From positions 372,001 to 436,000 of the forward strand of contig JACQYW010000012.1 in NCBI GenBank assembly GCA_016208015.1: a DNA stretch of 64,000 bases, written 5' to 3'. Below the pieces are notes generated by a model that was not told where the DNA came from, made no database searches, and saw only the letters and a list, made by a program, of their open reading frames with translations. The translations under genes and the position numbers were made by a program. The DNA is from Nitrosomonadales bacterium. GTDB taxonomy: Bacteria; Pseudomonadota; Gammaproteobacteria; Burkholderiales; Gallionellaceae. Shown here piece after piece: positions 25,104-33,684 of this stretch. The number at the start of each line of letters is the position of its first letter. Position 1 is the stretch's first letter.

Positions 25104-26597
25104 TCACTTCACACTCGCCACCGCGACCCGCGTCTTGGGCAAGCCTCTGCCCAGAAAGAAGCGATCGGCGACATTCACCGCATCTTCCGGTCCGGCGATA
25201 TAGATGTCGCTCTGCAACAGTTCCGCATCGGCAGAGGCGATGGCGCCGAGTTGCTTGAGCAGTGTCTCTTCGCGTTTGCCGCTCACCGTGCGCAGGTCGA
25301 AGCCGGCGACATGTTCCTCGTAGTGGAAGTTGTCCAGTGCATCGCGCCAGGCGTGGGCGATGTTGGGGAGGTAGATGCTTTGCGGGTTCGAACCGAACCA
25401 GTGCAGGTGTATGGTCTCGGCGTTGAGTGACAGCGCGTGCTCGATCAGACTCTTGATCGGTGCAAAGCCGCTGTCGAAGGCGAAGAAGTAGAGCGGGCGC
25501 GGGGATTTCTCGCTCAGGATGAATTCGCCGTGCGGGCCTTCCATCTCCACCGTGTCATTGTGTTTGAGGTGGTCGAAGACGTAATCGGCGAACAGGTTGC
25601 CGGGCTGTCTGGGGATGTGGAACAGCACGTTACGGTCGTCGCAGGGGCAACTGGCGATGGGCAGCTCCATGCTGTAGGACTGGCCGACGCGCAGCGTCAC
25701 GCTCTGACCTGCCAGGAAGCGCAGCCGCTGGGTGCGCGGGGTCTGCAGGTGCAGCAGGATCATGTCGTCGTTGATGTGGCCGGTCGTTTTGACATGGGCA
25801 TCGATCTGCTGGAAGGGAATATCCTGCACGCTGCCGGCCACGGGCGCTTCGATCACCACATCGCTGACGGCGGTGTTGCTGCACAGCAGGATATATCCCC
25901 GCTGCTTCTCCGCTTCGGAGATGATGAAATCATGCTGGCGCGTCTTCTTCACTTCCCCGGACAGCACCCTGGCTTTGCACAGTCCGCAGTTGCCGCCGCT
26001 GCAGCCGTAGTTGAGCGGGATGCCGGAGCGCATGGCGGCTTCCAGCAGGGTATCGTGACCTTCGACGAGGAAATCGTGTTTGCTGGGCAACACGGTCACT
26101 TGGGCGGTCATGATGCGCAGGACAGCGTCCTTGATCGCCAGCGGATTGATGAACCCCGGTTCCATAGCTGTCTCCACCTCCTGTTTGACCCATATCTTCA
26201 GGTCTTCCATCGTCTTGCGCGAGCTGGTGTCGAGCTGAGGCCCGATCTCGCCAAGCTTGTCCCACAGCTTGCCCAATAGCACGTTGAATTGTTTTACCTG
26301 CGCCTGGCTGTTCGCCAGCGTGGTGCTGAGTTCGGTGATGCGTGCGGCCAATACCTCCGGCTCCGGCAGGGCGCGCTCGAATACGCGCTTGCCGAAAGCG
26401 CGCTCCTTGATCAGGGCGATGCGTCTGGTCTCGGCGGTGTCTTCCAGTTGCGCATCGGGATAGCAGGCCAACAGGGCGCCGACGGTGACCATGCCGTCAT
26501 GCGAGGCCATCTCGCCGCGCTGGATCTTCTTTTGCAGTTCTGCGCGCGTCACGCCGATCAACCTTGCGGCACGCGTAAGGCTAAGCACGTCGCTCAT
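25104..26597 (-). CDS. Ferredoxin/FAD/NAD(P)H reductase with N-terminal HTH-like and coiled-coil region
   Basis: 497 residues. The first ~165 residues hold a helix-turn-helix-like start (SLTRAARLIGVTRAELQKKI) and a helical region. A plant-type [2Fe-2S] ferredoxin domain spans about 166-255, with ligands C199, C204, C207 and C239 (CSGGNCGLC plus LLCSNT). An FNR-type FAD domain (SYSMELPIAS) and an NAD-binding domain (FFAFDSGFAPIKSLIEHA; IYIAGPEDAV) follow. This resembles CDP-6-deoxy-glucoseen reductase/oxygenase reductases, but the N-terminal extension is not part of that family. No partner oxygenase is nearby, and the electron acceptor is unknown. Confidence 0.85.
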   Translation of the reverse strand: MSDVLSLTRAARLIGVTRAELQKKIQRGEMASHDGMVTVGALLACYPDAQLEDTAETRRIALIKERAFGKRVFERALPEPEVLAARITELSTTLANSQAQVKQFNVLLGKLWDKLGEIGPQLDTSSRKTMEDLKIWVKQEVETAMEPGFINPLAIKDAVLRIMTAQVTVLPSKHDFLVEGHDTLLEAAMRSGIPLNYGCSGGNCGLCKARVLSGEVKKTRQHDFIISEAEKQRGYILLCSNTAVSDVVIEAPVAGSVQDIPFQQIDAHVKTTGHINDDMILLHLQTPRTQRLRFLAGQSVTLRVGQSYSMELPIASCPCDDRNVLFHIPRQPGNLFADYVFDHLKHNDTVEMEGPHGEFILSEKSPRPLYFFAFDSGFAPIKSLIEHALSLNAETIHLHWFGSNPQSIYLPNIAHAWRDALDNFHYEEHVAGFDLRTVSGKREETLLKQLGAIASADAELLQSDIYIAGPEDAVNVADRFFLGRGLPKTRVAVASVK

Positions 26598-26631
26598 AGC
26601 ATCCTCCCGTTGGATTCCATGCCTTGTGCTG

Positions 26632-26670
26632 CAATGTACCGGAGTCGGATGGTTTTGGCCATCTCGTGAT
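26632..26670 (-). promoter_or_regulatory. Shared promoter-like element, copy B (ferredoxin reductase)
   Basis: On the minus strand: TGGCCA, 17 bases, TACATT. The spacer AAACCATCCGACTCCGG matches copies A and C. TACATT ends 35 bases before the start codon, the same distance as in copy A. Confidence 0.55.
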
Positions 26671-26675
26671 CGCCG

Positions 26676-27332
26676 CTAGCGGGCGTAGCCGATGGCCTGC
26701 AGTTCCGCGAATATCTTTTCAGACAGTTGCGCGTGACCCGCGGCGCTGGGGTGCAGGGGGTCGCCCTTCAGTTGCGGGTCGGAGAGGACATCGGCGATGG
26801 CGTCCTCGATCAGCGGGATCTGCTGCTCTTCGGCCAGTTTGCGGTAGAAGTCGGGCGCCGACAGATGCTGGAAGACGACCCCCGCGATGCTGGGTTGCGG
26901 CGTCGCCAGCAATACCGGTTTCGCGCCATTTGCCCTGATCAGGGTGAGTATGTTTTGCAGATTGGCGACGGTCTCTTGCTGCGAAATGTGGCGCAGCATG
27001 TCGTTGCCGCCCAGCGTCACCAGCACCAGCACCGGGGTGTGTTGTTCAAGCAGCGCGGGCAATCGTTTCAGCGCATCGCTGCTGGTGTTGCCGCTGACCC
27101 CGCCGTTGATCACCACCCAACCCGTCCGGATTGCCAGCAGATCGGGCCAGGCTTCTTCGGGCGCCACGCCGGCACCCGCAGTCAGGCTGTCGCCCAGCGC
27201 CAGAACCGGGCTGCCGGGAGGGATGGCGGTTTCCTTGTCGTCCTTGCCACAGGCGGCGAGCAGGACGAGAGCAGCGAGCAGCAGGAGCAGATACCGCAGC
27301 GGGAAGTTCGCTGGATGGAAGAGAGTGTTCAT
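26676..27332 (-). CDS. TesA-like SGNH esterase/lysophospholipase, predicted lipoprotein
   Basis: About 218 residues. A signal peptide ends in a lipobox (LVLLAAC), predicting a lipid anchor. The SGNH blocks are all present: LALGDSLTAG (Ser), INGGVSGNTS (Gly), TLGGNDML (Asn) and DPLHPSAAGH (Asp/His). This is the arylesterase/TesA multifunctional thioesterase family, normally periplasmic. The ATG at 27332 begins the signal peptide. The promoter-like TACATT of copy C lies only 8 bases upstream, so the mRNA could be leaderless if that element is a promoter. Confidence 0.9.
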   Translation of the reverse strand: MNTLFHPANFPLRYLLLLLAALVLLAACGKDDKETAIPPGSPVLALGDSLTAGAGVAPEEAWPDLLAIRTGWVVINGGVSGNTSSDALKRLPALLEQHTPVLVLVTLGGNDMLRHISQQETVANLQNILTLIRANGAKPVLLATPQPSIAGVVFQHLSAPDFYRKLAEEQQIPLIEDAIADVLSDPQLKGDPLHPSAAGHAQLSEKIFAELQAIGYAR

Positions 27333-27339
27333 ATCGGGG

Positions 27340-27380
27340 GAATGTACCGCAGGCATATGGTTTTGACCATCCGCGCGAGC
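27340..27380 (-). promoter_or_regulatory. Shared promoter-like element, copy C (TesA-like gene)
   Basis: On the minus strand: TGGTCA, 17 bases, TACATT, with spacer AAACCATATGCCTGCGG. Spacing and sequence match copies A and B, but the ATG follows after only 8 bases. Confidence 0.5.
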
Positions 27381-27438
27381 GCTTTGCCGCGCACGACTTT
27401 ATCAAGGTAGACTGCGCCTGTGGTTCGTTCAAGCAAGG

Positions 27439-28461
27439 ATGGATGCGATGGAAATTCCAGGTACGCAGGGAAAGAAGCTGACGCCCAGCATGATCTACAA
27501 CTACCTCTCCCAGTATGTCGTGGGGCAGGAGGAAGCCAAGAAGATATTGTCGGTGGCGGTGTATTCGCATTACCGCAAGCTCGGCAAGCGGCGGGCGGAT
27601 GCGGTCGAGGTCGCCAAGAGCAACATCCTGCTGATTGGTCCGACCGGCACGGGCAAGACGCTGATGTGCGAGACCTTGTCGCGATGCCTGAGCGTGCCCT
27701 TCGTCACCGCCAACGCCACCTCGCTGGCGCAGTCAAAATACGTCAACGAAGAGATCGAGGCTTTGTTGCTGCGTCTGCTGGAAAAGGCGGATGGCGATAT
27801 TGCCAGGGTGCAGCGCGGCATCGTCTTCGTCGACGAGATAGACAAGCTGAAGACCAGTAATTCCGAGCAGCAGGGTGTCTCGGGCGAGCGGGTGCAGCAT
27901 GCCATGCTGAAGATCATGGAAGGCACTTCGGTGCGGGTCGGCACGCAGACCATCGATACCACCAACATCCTGTTCATCTGCGCGGGCGCCTTCGTCGGGC
28001 TGGAGAGCATCACCGCCAACAGCCAGGCTTACGGCTTTATCGCCACCTCGCAGGACGACAACCAGAAGATCCTCGACCGCCTGAACTCGCGGGTGAAGCC
28101 CACCGACCTGTTCAAGTTCGGCCTGATACCGGAGTTCGCCGGACGTTTGCCCATCATCGCCAGTCTGGAAAGCCTGTCCAGGGAGTTCCTGGTGAAGATC
28201 ATGACTGAGCCGCGCAACTCCATCTACAACCAGTACCGCGAGATACTCAAGGACGAAGGGGTGGAGCTGGTCATCGAAGCGGCGGCTTTTCGCCAGATCG
28301 CCGAGATGGCATATGAGTACAAGGTCGGTGCGCGCAGCGTGCGCGGCATCTTCGAGGAGATGCTGATGCCGGTGATGTACGCCATTCCCGACCGGCCGGA
28401 AGTGCGCAAGGTCGTGATCCGGTCGCTGTTCGAAGAGGCGGAGCTGATCGCCGCCTCGTGA
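27439..28461 (+). CDS. ClpX-like AAA+ ATPase lacking the zinc-binding domain
   Basis: 340 residues, about 80 fewer than ClpX. It begins directly at the AAA+ module (LTPSMIYNYLSQYVVGQEEAK). Walker A is GPTGTGKT (67-74) and Walker B VFVDEID (129-135). The ClpX box FGLIPEFAGRLP and sensor 2 VGARSVRGIFEEML are present. The N-terminal Cys4 zinc domain is absent. The pore loop reads KYVN (100-103) instead of GYVG. The RKH-loop insertion is missing. The ClpP-docking tripeptide IGF is replaced in AYGFIAT. It is probably an accessory unfoldase with altered substrate handling; ClpP binding is uncertain. No clpP is nearby, and a kinase gene follows 24 bases on. Confidence 0.85.
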   Translation: MDAMEIPGTQGKKLTPSMIYNYLSQYVVGQEEAKKILSVAVYSHYRKLGKRRADAVEVAKSNILLIGPTGTGKTLMCETLSRCLSVPFVTANATSLAQSKYVNEEIEALLLRLLEKADGDIARVQRGIVFVDEIDKLKTSNSEQQGVSGERVQHAMLKIMEGTSVRVGTQTIDTTNILFICAGAFVGLESITANSQAYGFIATSQDDNQKILDRLNSRVKPTDLFKFGLIPEFAGRLPIIASLESLSREFLVKIMTEPRNSIYNQYREILKDEGVELVIEAAAFRQIAEMAYEYKVGARSVRGIFEEMLMPVMYAIPDRPEVRKVVIRSLFEEAELIAAS

Positions 28462-28485
28462 GGCATTTTTCCGCGAGTTCATGCC

Positions 28486-30066
28486 ATGAGCAACCAGCAC
28501 GATGACACGAACCAGCAACGACTCATCGCCGCGCTGCGCGATCCGGGGCGTTATCCGCATGCGGTAAAAGACGTCGAAGTGATCGAGACGCATATCTCCT
28601 GGGTGGTGCTGGCCGGGGACTATGCCTACAAGATCAAGAAGGCGCTCGACCTCGGTTTCCTCGATTACACCTCTCTGGACAAGCGGCGTTTCTGCTGCGA
28701 TGAAGAACTGCGCCTCAACCGGCGCACCGCGCCTGAGATATACCTCGATACGATCGCCATCGGCGGCAGCGCGGACCGACCGGTGTTCGGCGCGCAACCG
28801 GCCATCGAGTTTGCGGTCAGGATGCGCCGCTTCGCTTCCGCTGATCTGATGGACCGCGTGCTGATGCGCGGCAAAGTGATGCCGCAGCACATCGACCGGC
28901 TGGCCGCCGTGATCGCCCGTTTTCATTCCGTCGCGCCGGTGGCGACGGCAGATTCGGTGTACGGCACACCCGCTACGGTCAAGGCGGTGGCGATGCAGAA
29001 TTACCGGCAGTTGCGTGCCTTGCTGCCGGGCAAAGCGGACTGGGAAGACATCGCACGACTGGAAGCGGCCACCGTAGCCGAGTTCGCCGGGTGCAAAGCG
29101 ATATTCGCACAGCGCCTTGCACAGGGTTTCGTGCGCGAGTGCCACGGCGATCTGCATCTGGGCAACATCGTCCTGATGGGCGACGAGCCGGTCCCGTTCG
29201 ACTGCATCGAATTCGACCCGGCCCTGCGCTGGATCGACGTGATTGACGAGGTCGCTTTTTCGGTGATGGACCTGTTGCATCGCGGTCACGCGGAATTCGC
29301 CTGGCGCTTGCTGAATGCTTACCTGGAGGCGAGCGGCGATTACACTGGATTGTCCGTGCTGCGTTTTTACCTGGCCTATCGCGCCGCCGTGCGCGCCAAG
29401 GTCTGTGCCATCAGGGCGGGACAGGCCGGCATCCCGAAACAGGAAAAGGATGACGAGCTGGCCGCGTGCCGCAGTTATCTGGCGCTGGCACGGCGCTGTC
29501 TGCAGCAGTACGCCCCCGCGCTGATCATCACCCATGGCCTGCCCGGTTCGGGCAAGACCACGTTCGCGCAGTTCGCGTTGCAGCAACGGGGCGCGATCCG
29601 CATCCGCTCCGATGTCGAGCGCAAACGTCTGTTCGGTCTGGGCATGCTGGAGAGCAGCCGGGCGAATGCCGGTGACATCTATGGTCCGGAAGCGACAAAG
29701 CTGACCTATGCGCGCTTGCACGGGTTGGCGCGCGGGTTGCTGGCGGCTGGCTACACCGTGATCGTGGATGCCGCTTTCCTCAGGCGCGAGGAACGCGAGT
29801 CGTTCCGCGCGCTGGCGCAAAGTCTGTCGGTTCCTTTCGCCATCGCATCGCTGTATGCGAAAGACGAGACCCTGCGCGAACGCATCCGGCAGCGGCGCAA
29901 CGATGCTTCGGAAGCGAATGTCGCGGTGCTGGAAAAACTGCGGGCTGCGCAACAGCCGCTTGCGCCGGATGAACTTGCCTGTACGGCGAGCTTCAGCACC
30001 GGGGAAGCGCCGGACAGCGCCGCCAATGCGCAGAACCGGGATCGCCTGTCCGGCTTGCTGTCGTGA
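28486..30066 (+). CDS. Phosphotransferase / P-loop kinase fusion protein
   Basis: 526 residues. Residues ~1-335 form an aminoglycoside-phosphotransferase-like kinase fold: YKIKKALDLGFLDY near the start, catalytic loop CHGDLHLGNI near 216-224, and metal-binding DCIEFDPALRWIDV. Residues ~345-500 form a P-loop kinase (AAA_33 type) with Walker A GLPGSGKTT and the IVDAAFL region. This fusion is a known bacterial family with no established substrate. It is encoded 24 bases after the ClpX-like gene and probably co-transcribed. Its stop abuts that of the convergent Lon-like gene. Confidence 0.85.
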   Translation: MSNQHDDTNQQRLIAALRDPGRYPHAVKDVEVIETHISWVVLAGDYAYKIKKALDLGFLDYTSLDKRRFCCDEELRLNRRTAPEIYLDTIAIGGSADRPVFGAQPAIEFAVRMRRFASADLMDRVLMRGKVMPQHIDRLAAVIARFHSVAPVATADSVYGTPATVKAVAMQNYRQLRALLPGKADWEDIARLEAATVAEFAGCKAIFAQRLAQGFVRECHGDLHLGNIVLMGDEPVPFDCIEFDPALRWIDVIDEVAFSVMDLLHRGHAEFAWRLLNAYLEASGDYTGLSVLRFYLAYRAAVRAKVCAIRAGQAGIPKQEKDDELAACRSYLALARRCLQQYAPALIITHGLPGSGKTTFAQFALQQRGAIRIRSDVERKRLFGLGMLESSRANAGDIYGPEATKLTYARLHGLARGLLAAGYTVIVDAAFLRREERESFRALAQSLSVPFAIASLYAKDETLRERIRQRRNDASEANVAVLEKLRAAQQPLAPDELACTASFSTGEAPDSAANAQNRDRLSGLLS

Positions 30067-32487
30067 TCAGCGCAGGTGCTTGAGCGTGTTCTTCGGGTGT
30101 GCCGATAGTTGGCAGGCGCGGCGGTAGGCCAGCAGGGTCTTCTGGGCGTGGCCCAATACGCTGCCCGGGGGATAATTGCCCGATTCGTCGGCCATGCCCG
30201 CGGGCAATCCGGTAAGCAATTCCATCCCGTCGCTCACATGCTCCGCCGTGTAGATATGGAACAGACCCCGGTCGACCGCTTCGACCACTCCGCGCTCCAG
30301 CATCAGGTGGCGGCGGTTGCGTTGCGGGATGAGCACGCCGTGGCTGCCGTCCAATCCCGCCGTGGCGCAGAGGCGGAAATAGCCCTCGATCTTTTCGTTG
30401 ATGCCGCCCACCGGCAACACTTCGCCGTGCTGGTTGACCGCACCGGTCACCGCGATACCCTGTTTGAGCGGCAGCCCGGACAACGATGAGAGCAGCACGA
30501 ACAGTTCGGCACAGGAGGCCGAATCGCCCTCGACGCCGTGGTATTCCTGCTCGAACACGATGGAAGCGTTGAACGCGAGCGGCGCGTTGTGCGCGAACAG
30601 CGCCGACAGATAGTTGTGCAGGATGAACACGCCTTTGTCGTGGATCGGGCCGGACATCTCCACTTCGCGTTCGATATTGATCAGGCCGTGCTCGCCGGCA
30701 TGGGTGCGCGCCGAGACGCGCACCGGGAAGCCGAAACGGTAATCGCCCAAGTCCATCTGGGTGAGGCCGTTGAGCTGTCCTGTCCTCTCGCCCTGCACGG
30801 CGATCAGCAGGTCGCCCTTGGCGAAAGCCTCCTGCAGGCGCTGTTCCGGATAATCGTGGCGCATGATGCGCGCCGCCAGCGCCGCTTCGACATCCGCCGC
30901 ATCGACCAGACGACCGGCGCGCGCACGGCAGATTGCGGCACTTTCCAGCACCAGTGCCTCGGTGCGCGCGAAGATCGCGCTCTGGCGCGACTGGTCGTCG
31001 ACTTCGCGGTGCCCGTCCTCGAGCAGTCGCACCACGGCGGCTGCGCCGAGATGCGGCAGCCCCGACTGGCGGCAGGTATGGGCGACGAAGACGGCAGTCG
31101 CGCGGCGGCTGTCGGCGCTGGCGGAGAAACTTTCCGCGAAGTCCACCTTTACCGAGAAATGGCGCGCGAACTCCGGGTCGTCCTCCTGCAATTCGTAATA
31201 TTGCTCGCGCGAACCGATCAGCACGATCTTGACGTCCACATCGACCGCCTCGGGTTCGAGCGATACCATCGCGATGGGGGTGAACGCGGTGCCGGGTTCC
31301 TCGACCTGCAGCCTGCCGCTACGCAGCAGGCGTCTGAGTTTCTCCCACACCAGACCGTCGACCAGCAGGTCGCGCAGATGCAGCATGAGATAACCGCCGT
31401 GCGCCTTGTGCAGGCTGCCGGCGCGGATGCGCGAGAAATCGGTCACCAGCGCATCGTTCTCGGACTGGTACTCGATGCTGCCGAACAGCGAGCGGAACAG
31501 CGGGTTGTCCTCGACGATCACCGGCGCTCCGGTGAGGCCGTCGTTGTCCACGATCAGGTTGACGCGGTAGCGCGACAGCACCTTGCCCAGTGCTTCCAGG
31601 CGAATGTCGTCGTCGGAATCCGGCATCTCGAACAGTTCCAGATTGCCGAGCACGTCATGCACGACCTGCTCCAGATAAGTGCCGAGCTTGACCGAGTCCT
31701 TGATTTGCTTCTTCAGGCCGGTGCGTATCTCCTGCAATTCGTGCTCCAGCAGCGGTTTCACGACCTGGCGCCGCAGCGCCGCCAACGCCTCGTCCTTGAT
31801 GCGTTCCAGCGAACCGATCTTCTCGAAATAACGGCTGATCTCGGCGCGCAGTTCCAGCTCGGCCTGATCGATCGCGGCGCGCAGTTCTTTCGGCTGGGCC
31901 AGCATCTCGTCCTCGGTCAGGGTATGGCCTTTTTCGTCGCGATAGGTAAACACCAGATGCCCGCTCTCTCGGTGCAGCGTGAACTTGTGCGCCTCGGCCA
32001 GGGCATCGAGCGCGGCATAGGCTTTGGCTTCGTCCGCCTTGTAGTTGTTCTCGATGCGTTCGCTTTCGACTTTGAAGTCCTGCCCTTTCAGGCATTGCGG
32101 GATATTCTTCTGCAACGATTTCAACATCTGCGCCATGAGCTGGCGCAGCAGGCGGCCTTGCCCTGCAGGCAGGCGCAGAGCGCGCGGGCGTTCCGGCACG
32201 TCGAAGTTGTGCAGATAGCACAAGTCGGGCGGCACCGGTCTGTTCACCGCGGCAGTCTGCATCGCGCGCTTGAGCAGCGACGAGCGTCCGCTGCCGACCT
32301 CGCCCAGCACGAACAGGTTGTAGTCCGGCTGGTCCATCTCGAGGCCGAAACGTGCCGCCCTCTCCGCGCGCTCCTGGCCGATCCACGGCAGCGGGTGATC
32401 CAGCAGTTCGGAGGTGTCGGCGAAGCCGAGCGAGCCTGGATCGAAGGAGAGGCGGAGTTCGGCGGGAGTCAGATTCGATGTCGGCAT
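30067..32487 (-). CDS. LonB-like ATP-dependent protease (AAA_32 family)
   Basis: 806 residues. The N-terminal ATPase region has a degenerate Walker A, GEVGSGRSS (62-70), with Arg in place of the usual Lys, a form seen in the AAA_32 group. A long helical insertion with coiled coil follows (residues ~170-290). The C-terminal Lon protease domain has catalytic Ser in VEGDSASCAELF and Lys in GGINEKIEGYF, spaced as in Lon. There is no N-terminal Lon substrate domain. It is a cytoplasmic protease distinct from housekeeping Lon. It sits convergent to the kinase fusion and 17 bases after the alanine dehydrogenase gene on the same strand. Confidence 0.9.
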   Translation of the reverse strand: MPTSNLTPAELRLSFDPGSLGFADTSELLDHPLPWIGQERAERAARFGLEMDQPDYNLFVLGEVGSGRSSLLKRAMQTAAVNRPVPPDLCYLHNFDVPERPRALRLPAGQGRLLRQLMAQMLKSLQKNIPQCLKGQDFKVESERIENNYKADEAKAYAALDALAEAHKFTLHRESGHLVFTYRDEKGHTLTEDEMLAQPKELRAAIDQAELELRAEISRYFEKIGSLERIKDEALAALRRQVVKPLLEHELQEIRTGLKKQIKDSVKLGTYLEQVVHDVLGNLELFEMPDSDDDIRLEALGKVLSRYRVNLIVDNDGLTGAPVIVEDNPLFRSLFGSIEYQSENDALVTDFSRIRAGSLHKAHGGYLMLHLRDLLVDGLVWEKLRRLLRSGRLQVEEPGTAFTPIAMVSLEPEAVDVDVKIVLIGSREQYYELQEDDPEFARHFSVKVDFAESFSASADSRRATAVFVAHTCRQSGLPHLGAAAVVRLLEDGHREVDDQSRQSAIFARTEALVLESAAICRARAGRLVDAADVEAALAARIMRHDYPEQRLQEAFAKGDLLIAVQGERTGQLNGLTQMDLGDYRFGFPVRVSARTHAGEHGLINIEREVEMSGPIHDKGVFILHNYLSALFAHNAPLAFNASIVFEQEYHGVEGDSASCAELFVLLSSLSGLPLKQGIAVTGAVNQHGEVLPVGGINEKIEGYFRLCATAGLDGSHGVLIPQRNRRHLMLERGVVEAVDRGLFHIYTAEHVSDGMELLTGLPAGMADESGNYPPGSVLGHAQKTLLAYRRACQLSAHPKNTLKHLR

Positions 32488-32504
32488 GGTCTCGTTTTCA
32501 AGTC

Positions 32505-33620
32505 TTAGTCGAGGAAGGATTCCGCCGGGTGATAGTCGATGCCGAACGCCTCGGCGACTTTCCGGTGGGTGACTTTTCCGCTGATGATGTTGAGACCGTT
32601 GAGCAGCGCCGGAGTCTCTTTGAGCGCCCGCTGGTATCCCTTGTTCGCCAGTTTCAGCACATAGGGCAGCGTCGCGTTGGTGAGCGCCAGCGTGGAGGTG
32701 ATCGGCACGCCGCCGGGCATGTTGGCGACGCCGTAGTGCACCACGCCGTCGACGACGAAGGTCGGATCCTCGTGCGTGGTCGGGCGCGTGGTCTCGATGC
32801 AGCCACCCTGGTCGACGGAGACGTCCACGATCACAGAACCTGCGCGCATGGTCTTGAGGTCTTCACGGCGGATCAGCTTGGGCGCGACGGCACCGTGGAT
32901 CAGCACCGCGCCGATGACCAGGTCGGCATTGGCGATCTGCGCCAACAGGTTGTGGCGGTCAGAGAATACCAACTGCACGTTGGCGGGCATCACGTCGCTG
33001 AGATAGCGCAAGCGCTCCAGCGACACGTCGAGGATGACGACGCTGGCGCCCATGCCGGCGGCGATCCTGGCCGCATTCACGCCGACCACACCGGCACCGA
33101 GGATGACCACTTTGGCGGGCGGTACGCCGGGTACGCCGCCGAGCAGGATGCCGCGCCCGCCCTGCAGTTTTTCCAGATACTTGGCGCCTTCCTGCACGGC
33201 CATGCGCCCGGCCACTTCCGACATCGGCGTCAGCAAGGGCAGTTCGCGCGAGGGCAGCTCGACCGTTTCATAGGCGATGCAGACTGCGCCGGAGGCCATG
33301 TGCGCGCGGGTGAGTTGTTCGTTGGCGGCGAAATGGAAGTAGGTGAAGATGACCTGGCCGGGACGGATGCGTTTCCATTCCGGCGCTATCGGCTCCTTCA
33401 CCTTGACGATCAGGTCGGCTGCCGCCCAGACCGAACCGGCATCCCCGGCGATCTGCGCGCCGGCAGCGACATATCGCGCATCGTCGAAACCGCTGCCCGC
33501 TCCCGCGCCCGTTTCCACCAGCACCGTATGCCCCGCCGCGACCAGCGCTTCGGCGCCTGCCGGTACCAGCGAGACGCGGTTCTCGTTGGTCTTGATCTCC
33601 TTCGGGATGCCGATTTTCAT
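32505..33620 (-). CDS. ald: Alanine dehydrogenase
   Basis: 371 residues. It reversibly deaminates L-alanine to pyruvate and ammonia with NAD+. The N-terminal signature MKIGIPKEIKTNENRVSLVP is diagnostic. The substrate-binding region is VKVKEPIAPEW, HF in TYFHFAANEQL carries the catalytic His, and NAD binding is at VVILGAGVVGVNAARIA. DVSVDQGGCIET and GVANMPGGVP are conserved late blocks. The ATG at 33620 starts the conserved N-terminus; 19 further in-frame codons upstream have no family match. It is next to the LonB-like gene on the same strand and divergent from the L,D-transpeptidase gene. Confidence 0.96.
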   Translation of the reverse strand: MKIGIPKEIKTNENRVSLVPAGAEALVAAGHTVLVETGAGAGSGFDDARYVAAGAQIAGDAGSVWAAADLIVKVKEPIAPEWKRIRPGQVIFTYFHFAANEQLTRAHMASGAVCIAYETVELPSRELPLLTPMSEVAGRMAVQEGAKYLEKLQGGRGILLGGVPGVPPAKVVILGAGVVGVNAARIAAGMGASVVILDVSLERLRYLSDVMPANVQLVFSDRHNLLAQIANADLVIGAVLIHGAVAPKLIRREDLKTMRAGSVIVDVSVDQGGCIETTRPTTHEDPTFVVDGVVHYGVANMPGGVPITSTLALTNATLPYVLKLANKGYQRALKETPALLNGLNIISGKVTHRKVAEAFGIDYHPAESFLD

Positions 33621-33684
33621 ATGACGACCTTTGCAAGTGAGCCTGTGTTCTGTCTGCCCAAGTTTATGCCAGTACAATGTGCGC

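Noticed and set aside
27733-29952. A 739-codon open frame on the minus strand opposite the ClpX-like and kinase-fusion genes
   Set aside because: No recognisable domain, low-complexity His/Arg/Gln-rich composition typical of antisense frames in GC-rich DNA, and both sense genes have clear families.
30538-32508. A 656-codon plus-strand frame opposite the LonB-like gene
   Set aside because: Antisense shadow: the sense frame has Walker and Lon catalytic motifs, and this one has none.
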